Made by a program: the position numbers and the translations under genes. Source: an uncultured Eubacteriales bacterium (lineage in GTDB: Bacteria > Bacillota > Clostridia > Monoglobales > Monoglobaceae). Taken from it: a stretch of 16,283 nt of DNA. The stretch is from positions 1-16,283 of the forward strand of contig URTH01000022.1 of NCBI GenBank assembly GCA_900550775.1, given 5' to 3'. Positions 8,081 to 12,789 of this stretch are shown here, one piece after another. The notes under the pieces were generated by a model, which was given only the letters and a program-made list of their open reading frames with translations, had not been told where the DNA came from and searched no databases. Numbering within the stretch: the stretch's first letter is position 1; the number at the start of each line of letters is the position of its first letter.

Positions 8081-8177
8081 TTTTGTAACGTATGCCATGT
8101 GTTTGTGGTGTACAGGGACGACAGTTTTGACGTATTGTTTGATGCGCCGATTTGTGAAGGACACAGAAAAGTCTGCT

Positions 8178-8215
8178 GTGGCAATTCTCCTGCGGGGAGG
8201 GCTGCCGCTTTTTTT
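8178..8215 (+). terminator. Riboswitch expression-platform terminator
   Basis: GTGGCA (8178-8183) pairs with TGCCGC (8203-8208), and CTCC (8187-8190) with GGAG (8196-8199). The stem has a 3-by-3 internal loop and is followed by seven Ts (8209-8215). It lies about 100 nt after the B12 box and about 150 nt before the ATG of the GLUG gene, as expected for transcriptional control by the riboswitch. Confidence 0.82.
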
Positions 8216-8275
8216 GTGTTACATGTCCGGCTGAAAATGCTGGGACAACTTTGCAAAACGGGGCTTCCCTTGCAT

Positions 8276-8330
8276 GGCGGAAAGACGATTCCTTCTTTCA
8301 AAATCGGAGTTTGGATTACGCTCTTTCGGC
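8276..8330 (+). repeat. Decayed end of the MITE-like repeat in the gene leader
   Basis: Positions 8300-8330 match 9994-10024, the right end of the intact element, in the same orientation with only two mismatches over 31 bases. Before it, GGCGGAAAGACGATTCC (8277-8293) loosely resembles an inverted copy of the terminal repeat. A stretch near 8245 (GGACAACTTTGCAAAA) resembles in inverse the TTTTTGCATCGTTGTCC found at 10077-10093. The flanking TA is lost (AAACC follows), so this looks like an old truncated copy. It sits between the riboswitch terminator and the GLUG start codon. Confidence 0.7.
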
Positions 8331-8368
8331 AAACCTTGTGCGAATGGTTAGGAAAGGAAGTCAAATCT

Positions 8369-9766
8369 ATGCGTAATCAAACGTCAGTGTCAAAAATCGG
8401 TCGTATCCTGTGCCTTGCAGCGTTGCTGCTTGGCAGTCTGCTTTCGTTTTCTGCATTTGCGGAGGGCGAAATGACAGGCGACGGTACCGAACAGAACCCC
8501 TATGTCATCATGAATGAGGAACAATTGGTCAGTCTTGCAAACATGGCACAGCCGATCGGCTGCGTCCGTCTTGGCAGCGATCTGGATATGAGCAAGCTGG
8601 ATCCGGAACAGTTCCCGACCGCAACCGTGGTGATACCTCAGCTGAAGGGCGTGTTCTATGGGGACGGCCATACCATTAAAAACCTAACGCTGAAAGGCGG
8701 CAGCGGCAGTTATAACTGGAGTACGGGAACGACCTATGTTAATACCGGCCTGATCGGTGAGCTTTCCGGCACGGTGCGTGACCTCAAATTAACCGGGGTT
8801 ACCATCAGCGATGCAATCGGCGCTTACAATAATGTAGGGGCTATCGCCGGCAGGGTTGCAGAGGGCGCGTCCGCCGCGGTGGAAAATTGCATTGTGACGG
8901 GCAGCATTACCTATTCGGATACGAAGAGCAATGTCTGCATCGGTGCTCTGGTCGGTGCGCTGATCGGTAAGACGGATGCGCCGGGCGGGCTTACCGCGAC
9001 AGGTTGTGTCAGTGATGTGTCGATCACCGGCAAAGGCAGCGGATCGTACTATGGCGGCGGCATTCTGGGTTCTGCGCAGTACTATGGCGATGTTACAGTC
9101 CAGAAGTGCGCGATTTTGAGTAATATAACCAAAATGGGTTATGGCAGCGGCGTTGTGGGATATATCAGCGGTATGGATGTCACCTTGACGCTGACAGACA
9201 GCTATTTGGGCGGTAAGGTCAGCGGCGGCTCAAAGAACTATGGGATTGCTTACGTTGTCAGCAAGCTTGCCGCAACAACGGTGACGAACTTCCACTATGA
9301 CAGTACGGTTAACCCAAGTCCCAGCGCGTATAGCAGTTTTGACATGCTGAACAAAGGCACTGTCACGGTCACCGCCAACACGACAGAAGAGATCCAGGCG
9401 CTCTCCATGGACGGTTTTGAGGTCAGGGAGGATGAATTTGGAAAATATCCCGTTCCGGTATGGTCGCCGCTGCAGCCGCCGGCACCGCAGTACGAAAACG
9501 GGATTCGCTTTGAGGGCGACGCCGCCTACGTGTCCGCTAAGGAGGCAGGCACCTACACCGTGGTATTTGCGGCACATCAGGGCGAGCAATTGATCAGTTT
9601 TTCTGTCGTAACGAAGGCATTTGCGGCCGGCGAGAATCAAGCCGTTGCTGTGCCGGCTGGTTTTCGGCCGGAGGGTGCCGATACGGTTTGTGCAATGCTT
9701 TTCCGCTCTTTGGCAGATTTGTATCCCATGGCGGATGCTGCACCGTACTTAGCCGAAAGAGAGTAA
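8369..9766 (+). CDS. Secreted GLUG-type beta-repeat protein, 3' end altered by MITE
   Basis: This encodes 465 residues. A Sec signal peptide spans residues 1-31 (Arg-rich start, hydrophobic LCLAALLLGSLLSFSAFA, cleavage before EGEM). Residues about 40-300 form a repetitive beta structure with GLUG-like units (NVGAIAGR, CIGALVGAL, YYGGGILGS) alternating with C-x-x-TGSIT-type strands, typical of extracellular beta-solenoid surface proteins. Residues about 375-455 look like a small beta-sandwich domain. No SLH, LPXTG or other anchor is present. ATG 8369 has AAAGGAAG at 8353-8360. The last residues A462-E465 and the TAA are encoded by the MITE terminal repeat. Behind a cobalamin riboswitch, a corrinoid-related surface role is a guess; no B12-binding domain is recognised. 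Confidence 0.85.
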   Translation: MRNQTSVSKIGRILCLAALLLGSLLSFSAFAEGEMTGDGTEQNPYVIMNEEQLVSLANMAQPIGCVRLGSDLDMSKLDPEQFPTATVVIPQLKGVFYGDGHTIKNLTLKGGSGSYNWSTGTTYVNTGLIGELSGTVRDLKLTGVTISDAIGAYNNVGAIAGRVAEGASAAVENCIVTGSITYSDTKSNVCIGALVGALIGKTDAPGGLTATGCVSDVSITGKGSGSYYGGGILGSAQYYGDVTVQKCAILSNITKMGYGSGVVGYISGMDVTLTLTDSYLGGKVSGGSKNYGIAYVVSKLAATTVTNFHYDSTVNPSPSAYSSFDMLNKGTVTVTANTTEEIQALSMDGFEVREDEFGKYPVPVWSPLQPPAPQYENGIRFEGDAAYVSAKEAGTYTVVFAAHQGEQLISFSVVTKAFAAGENQAVAVPAGFRPEGADTVCAMLFRSLADLYPMADAAPYLAERE

Positions 9767-10024
9767 TCCGAACCCGCCTGAAAAGGCAAAATTTTGGCAT
9801 CTTTTGGCTTGTCATCTTTGCAAGGCGCCGAGCCTTGCTGCATCTTCCACACCAAAATCTGCTCAAAATTGAATCCTTTTCAGGTCGTAGAATTTTGAGA
9901 GAGCGGATTTTTGGTTGCTGCATAAGCAAAAACGCAGGTAATCCTAACGGATTGCCGAGTATTGGGCGCAGCGAAAGCGGAAATCCGCCTCCCAAAATCG
10001 GAGTTCGGATTACTCTCTTTCGGC
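9752..10024. mobile_element. MITE-like element with 22-bp perfect terminal inverted repeats
   Basis: The first 22 bases (9752-9773, beginning GCCGAAAGAGAGTAATCCG) are the exact reverse complement of the last 22 (10003-10024). A TA dinucleotide flanks both ends (9750-9751 and 10025-10026), as for Tc1/mariner/IS630-type insertion. The 273-bp interior encodes no transposase. It contains nested hairpins: GCAAGGC/GCCTTGC (9820-9826/9832-9838), GCCT/AGGC (9776-9787), and a longer imperfect pair, CCAAAATCTGCTCAAAATT (9852-9870) against 9891-9914. It is therefore a non-autonomous element that would need a transposase encoded elsewhere. It truncates or alters the 3' end of the GLUG gene. Confidence 0.88.
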
Positions 10025-10035
10025 TAGGCGCACGG

Positions 10036-10106
10036 GGGTCGAACCCGATATGCCCTGTGATTGAAAAATCACAATCTTTTTGCATCGTTGTCCTCGCAAG
10101 GCGGCT
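10036..10106 (+). repeat. Diverged relative of the MITE, outside its right end
   Basis: From CGAACCCG to GCAAGGCGGCTAAGG, this stretch aligns loosely with the left part of the intact element (9770-9832). Shared blocks are CGAACCCG, ATCTTTT-GC, TTGTC-TC and GCAAGGCG, in the same order. It also contains TGTGATT-GAAA-AATCACA (10054-10071) followed by ATCTTTTT, a low-GC terminator-like hairpin. It looks like a modular variant of the same repeat family or a relic into which the intact copy inserted. No gene is seen between the element and the TetR stop at 10112. Confidence 0.5.
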
Positions 10107-10111
10107 AAGGA

Positions 10112-10741
10112 TCATCGGATCCCTAAAATTTCATACCAGCCTGCGGTGTAAAAGTCGTAAAGCGCGTTGATATGTTTTTCTGCGTCATTGGCATTGTCAT
10201 CGTGCGCGATAATCTCAAAAATCCCGGTAAAAATGGTGTTTGAGATAATATGGATCAGGGTGTCGTCCATATCGGCGGTCATTCGGTTTTCCTTTTTCAG
10301 CAGATGAACCAGCACCGTGCCGGATTTGGTCTCAATCTCGGTCAGCCGCTCGGCGTAATCCTCGTATTCCGTGCCGCCGGCGCAGCAGGCAATCAGCTTA
10401 AACGCGTCATAATGCTGATAAATATACTGCATCAGCTGCTCAATCGCGCCGTTTGGCCGCGCGGAAACCTCCGGCAGCGTGGCCAGCTGCAAGTCCAGCC
10501 CCTGCCTGGAAAAGTTGTCGCTGTATGCCTGATACCGCTTTAAAAACGTCTCTGCCGGTTCTGCCGTCAGAGCATGAAAGAGCGCCTCTTTATTTGCAAA
10601 ATAGCGGTAAATCGCGCCCGTGGTAACGCCGACAGACGCGGCGATGCTCCGCAGCGAGGCGCCGCGAAAGCCTTTTTCCAAAAATTCGCCCTTGGCGGCG
10701 TGCAAAATCTTTTCTGCCAGTGCATCGTTTGTCGGTCTCAT
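10112..10741 (-). CDS. TetR/AcrR-family transcriptional regulator (first)
   Basis: This encodes 209 residues. The N-terminal helix-turn-helix spans about residues 14-58, with EFLEKGFRGASLRSIAASVG and TTGAIYRYFANKEALFHAL, the classic TetR signature. The rest is a helical ligand-binding/dimerisation domain whose effector cannot be predicted. The GGAGA ribosome site lies just before the ATG (minus strand, about 10747-10751). Its promoter (-35 at 10807-10812, -10 at 10784-10789) is overlapped by a palindrome at 10757-10785, so autorepression is likely. It is transcribed divergently from the tyrosine recombinase, whose leader shares the 169-nt intergenic region. Possible control of the recombinase is an inference from arrangement only. 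Confidence 0.9.
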   Translation of the reverse strand: MRPTNDALAEKILHAAKGEFLEKGFRGASLRSIAASVGVTTGAIYRYFANKEALFHALTAEPAETFLKRYQAYSDNFSRQGLDLQLATLPEVSARPNGAIEQLMQYIYQHYDAFKLIACCAGGTEYEDYAERLTEIETKSGTVLVHLLKKENRMTADMDDTLIHIISNTIFTGIFEIIAHDDNANDAEKHINALYDFYTAGWYEILGIR

Positions 10742-10756
10742 GATACTCTCCTTTTG

Positions 10757-10785
10757 ATAACATCGTTATCCGATAACGGTGTTAT
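10757..10785. promoter_or_regulatory. Palindromic operator, probably for the TetR regulator
   Basis: ATAACATCGTTATC (10757-10770), one central C, then GATAACGGTGTTAT (10772-10785) form a 29-bp inverted repeat with one mismatched pair. Its core CGTTATC-C-GATAACG is perfect. It covers the tetR start region and touches the -10 box, the expected position for an autoregulatory TetR dimer or dimer-pair site. Confidence 0.78.
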
Positions 10786-10812
10786 TTTATCACGGCCGTC
10801 AATTTCTGTCAA
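10784..10812 (-). promoter_or_regulatory. Sigma-A promoter of the first TetR gene
   Basis: Read on the minus strand, TTGACA (10807-10812) and TAAAAT (10784-10789) are separated by 17 bp. Transcription would start near 10777 inside the palindrome, about 36 nt before the ATG. The -35 box is consensus and the -10 box has one mismatch. Confidence 0.85.
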
Positions 10813-10910
10813 CCCCTTTTTGCTAAAATCTTTTCATGGGAAAGAGCGTGTATCATCCGGCAATCGTGGTAAAATATAAGGGTATCACACAAAAAGGAGT
10901 TGTTAAACGA

Positions 10911-11750
10911 ATGCAAAGAATTACGGACAAGGCCATCGCGGATTTTAAAGCGCATCTTATCAATGAAGAAAAGAGCAAAGCAACACAGGAAAAGTACGTC
11001 CATGACGTCACGGCGTTCCGCGACTGGCTGGGCGGCGCCACGCTCACCAAGACCAGGGTTTTGGAGTATAAAGAGCAGATCATACAAAAGTACGCCCCGG
11101 CAAGCGTCAACGCGATCTTGTCATCGCTCAACCGCTTTTTTACGTACGCCGGAGAATTTGCGCTTAAGGTGAAAAATCTGAAGATTCAGAAACAGATTTT
11201 CGCGCGGGACGAAAAGGAGCTTTCCAAGGCGGAATATCACAGGCTGCTTGCGGCGGCAAACGCAAAAGGCAACCGAAAGCTGTATCTTCTGATGCAGACC
11301 ATCTGCGCGACCGGAATCCGCGTCAGCGAATTAAAGTATATCGGGGTCGAGGCACTCCGGGACGGCCGCGCGGAGGTTCGTATGAAGGGCAAGCTGCGGA
11401 TGATTATTATACCGAGGGAGCTTTGCAAAATGCTGAAACGCTACGCCGCGGCGCAAAAAATAACAAACGGCAGCGTCTTTATCACCAAAACCGGCAGACC
11501 GCTTGAAAGAACCAATATCTGGAAAATGATGAAGGCGCTGTGCGAGAGCGCCGGCGTCAGAAAGGAAAAGGTGTTTCCGCATAATCTCAGGCACCTTTTT
11601 GCGCGCACCTTTTATTCGGTAGAAAAGGATATCGTGCGGCTTGCCGATATTTTGGGACATTCCTCGGTGGATACCACCCGGATTTATACCATGGAAACCT
11701 GGGAAATCTGCCGCAGACAGGTGCAAAAACTGGGACTTTTGCGCTGCTGA
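10911..11750 (+). CDS. Tyrosine-type site-specific recombinase
   Basis: This encodes 279 residues. A helical SAM-like core-binding domain (about 1-85) precedes a catalytic domain (about 100-279) with all expected residues. These are Arg137 (ATGIRVSEL), a beta-hairpin Lys at 159 or 161 (RMKGKLRMI), His224 and Arg227 (PHNLRHLF), His250 (LGHSSV) and nucleophile Tyr259 (TRIYTMET). ATG 10911 is chosen for AAGGAG at 10894-10899; an in-frame ATG at 10836 has no such site. Such enzymes cut and rejoin DNA at short inverted sites. Ten bases after its stop begins one of two inverted copies of a 17-bp core, which are its likely substrates. It lacks phage or ICE neighbours, so a local DNA-inversion role fits better than element integration. 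Confidence 0.92.
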   Translation: MQRITDKAIADFKAHLINEEKSKATQEKYVHDVTAFRDWLGGATLTKTRVLEYKEQIIQKYAPASVNAILSSLNRFFTYAGEFALKVKNLKIQKQIFARDEKELSKAEYHRLLAAANAKGNRKLYLLMQTICATGIRVSELKYIGVEALRDGRAEVRMKGKLRMIIIPRELCKMLKRYAAAQKITNGSVFITKTGRPLERTNIWKMMKALCESAGVRKEKVFPHNLRHLFARTFYSVEKDIVRLADILGHSSVDTTRIYTMETWEICRRQVQKLGLLRC

Positions 11751-11760
11751 AAAAGAAAAA

Positions 11761-11784
11761 ACCACATAATCAGAATTATGCGGT
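11761..11784. repeat. Left inversion site / bidirectional terminator hairpin
   Basis: ACC, a mismatch, CATAAT (11761-11770), loop CAGA, ATTATG, mismatch, GGT (to 11784) form a palindrome. Its core ACATAATCAGAATTATG (11764-11780) is repeated in inverse at 12037-12053. On the plus strand Ts follow at 11790-11795. On the minus strand the hairpin is followed at once by TTTTTTCTTTTTC, a strong terminator that would stop the leftward promoter at 11819-11847. The recombinase gene ends 10 nt before it. Confidence 0.78.
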
Positions 11785-11818
11785 AGAAGTTTTTTATTAC
11801 ATATAAGATACGTGTTAT

Positions 11819-11847
11819 ATTGTAGCACGAAAACAAGCTTTTGTCAA
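11819..11847 (-). promoter_or_regulatory. Leftward sigma-A promoter inside the invertible segment
   Basis: On the minus strand TTGACA (11842-11847) and TACAAT (11819-11824) lie 17 bp apart, with an AT-rich upstream flank. The start would be near 11812. In this orientation the transcript meets the left-site terminator within about 30-50 nt and drives no gene, only antisense toward the recombinase 3' end. Confidence 0.85.
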
Positions 11848-11906
11848 TGATTTACGATTATCTTTCTCATTTTTTATCACATCGCACAAAAAAAGACATT
11901 GTTTTT

Positions 11907-11940
11907 AGACCAATGCCACTTCGATTTTCGGCATTGGTCT
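11907..11940. other. Central hairpin in the invertible segment
   Basis: AGACCAATGCC (11907-11917) pairs perfectly with GGCATTGGTCT (11930-11940) around a 12-nt loop. T-rich and A-rich flanks on both sides could make it a weak bidirectional terminator. Another option is a binding site for an accessory protein. Confidence 0.55.
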
Positions 11941-12028
11941 GTTTTGCTGTACCGTTTTTTGTGCAAAATTGATGTTGGGATTGCCCGGCACCGCACTTTT
12001 TTATCATTTTCCCAAGGCGCGTCGCCGT

Positions 12029-12069
12029 GCCTGCAACATAATTCTGATTATGTTGCAGGCATATTTTTT
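12029..12069 (+). terminator. Right inversion site and perfect hairpin terminator
   Basis: GCCTGCAACATAAT (12029-12042), loop TCTG, ATTATGTTGCAGGC (12047-12060) form a perfect 14-bp stem followed by AT then seven or more Ts (about 12063-12069). Its centre holds the inverse copy of the left-site core. As it stands it would block any transcript reaching the TetR-SLH genes from the left. After inversion its left arm would be replaced and only the 6-bp core stem would remain. Confidence 0.82.
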
Positions 12070-12175
12070 TGCAGATCAATAAAACGGACGTTCGACAAGT
12101 TTCGCGGCGCAAAACCGGCGCGGCATTTGAGCGGCCGTGCGGCAGATGCGGATTGCGGTGAGGAGGTGATCCAAA

Positions 12176-12772
12176 ATGAATACGGCAGCCTATCAGACCA
12201 CGGACAAAAATTCGTTTTTGGGGAGGGTCTTTCCGGTTCTGGTTGCACAGGGACTGGAAAACATCACCATCCGCGAGCTGTGCAAGGCGACCGGCATTGT
12301 GCAGGGGACGCTTTACTATTGGTTTAAGGATAAGACCAGTATCGTGTGTGAGGCGGCGCAGTACGGCTTAAAAATGGTGACGGATGAGATCTTTGCGTAC
12401 GTGTTCGCAAGCCTTGGCGATTTGCGCAGCTTTTTTACAAACTGCCTGGACGAGGTCAACCGGTACCAAAAAGAACTGCGCTTTGTCTATCAACTGGCGG
12501 CAAGCCCGGTCTACGGCGAAAAAATCCGCGCAACGGGCAAGGAATTTAACCTGATCTATGATAAGTACACGCGCAGACTGTCAGCGCGGCTCGGCTGTGA
12601 CGAGGCGGTTTTAAAACCGCTGGTGTACCTGTTCATCTCCGCGGTACTCGACTATGTGATATGGGACGAAAAGGAAAAGTCGCAGATGCAGCTGGAATTT
12701 ATCTACGCCGCACTGCCCGAAATCATGCGGGCGCGGAAAACAAAAACGGAAAAGGTAGGGACAATGATATAA
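12176..12772 (+). CDS. TetR-family transcriptional regulator (second)
   Basis: This encodes 198 residues. The helix-turn-helix is at about residues 28-60, with ENITIRELCKATGIVQGTLY and YWFKDKTSIVCEAA. The C-terminal region is helical with no recognisable ligand motif. AGGAGGTGAT (12161-12170) is a full anti-Shine-Dalgarno match with a good spacer. It is only 17 nt upstream of the SLH protein gene, so the two are co-transcribed and it probably regulates them. No clear promoter is seen between the hairpin at 12029-12060 and this gene, which fits control by the invertible segment. It differs clearly in sequence from the TetR at 10112-10741. Confidence 0.88.
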   Translation: MNTAAYQTTDKNSFLGRVFPVLVAQGLENITIRELCKATGIVQGTLYYWFKDKTSIVCEAAQYGLKMVTDEIFAYVFASLGDLRSFFTNCLDEVNRYQKELRFVYQLAASPVYGEKIRATGKEFNLIYDKYTRRLSARLGCDEAVLKPLVYLFISAVLDYVIWDEKEKSQMQLEFIYAALPEIMRARKTKTEKVGTMI

Positions 12773-12789
12773 CAGGAGGTACAACCTAA

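Larger units (their letters stand above)
11764..12053. other. Candidate invertible promoter segment
   Basis: The segment is bounded by two exact 17-bp copies in inverse orientation (11764-11780 and 12037-12053) next to a tyrosine recombinase. It contains no gene but holds a leftward sigma-A promoter (11819-11847) and a hairpin at 11907-11940. By reflection, inversion would put the promoter at about 11970-11998 on the plus strand, facing the TetR-SLH genes from 12176. No rightward promoter is evident in the present orientation, so the assembled state appears to be OFF. Recombination itself is inferred. Confidence 0.7.

Noticed and set aside
7916..8368. N-terminal extension of the GLUG frame
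   Set aside because: The extension lies within the riboswitch, terminator and repeat relic. A signal peptide and ribosome site support the start at 8369.
10027..10075. tRNA-like fragment on the minus strand (GGGTTCGACCC T-loop-like motif plus an anticodon-arm-like hairpin)
   Set aside because: The T stem has a mismatch, the anticodon-like loop has eight bases, and no matching acceptor or D arm is found. It fits better as part of the repeat family.
9688..10170. Plus-strand open frame crossing the MITE
   Set aside because: It has no ribosome site, runs through the mobile element and its relic, and shows no protein-like pattern; it is a chance frame.
10836..10910. Upstream in-frame start for the recombinase
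   Set aside because: There is no ribosome site before 10836, whereas AAGGAG is well placed for ATG 10911 and the family's usual N-terminus begins there.
11899..12327. Open frame across the invertible segment into the second TetR gene
   Set aside because: It spans hairpins and the terminator and overlaps the TetR gene in another frame, with no ribosome site or recognisable protein.
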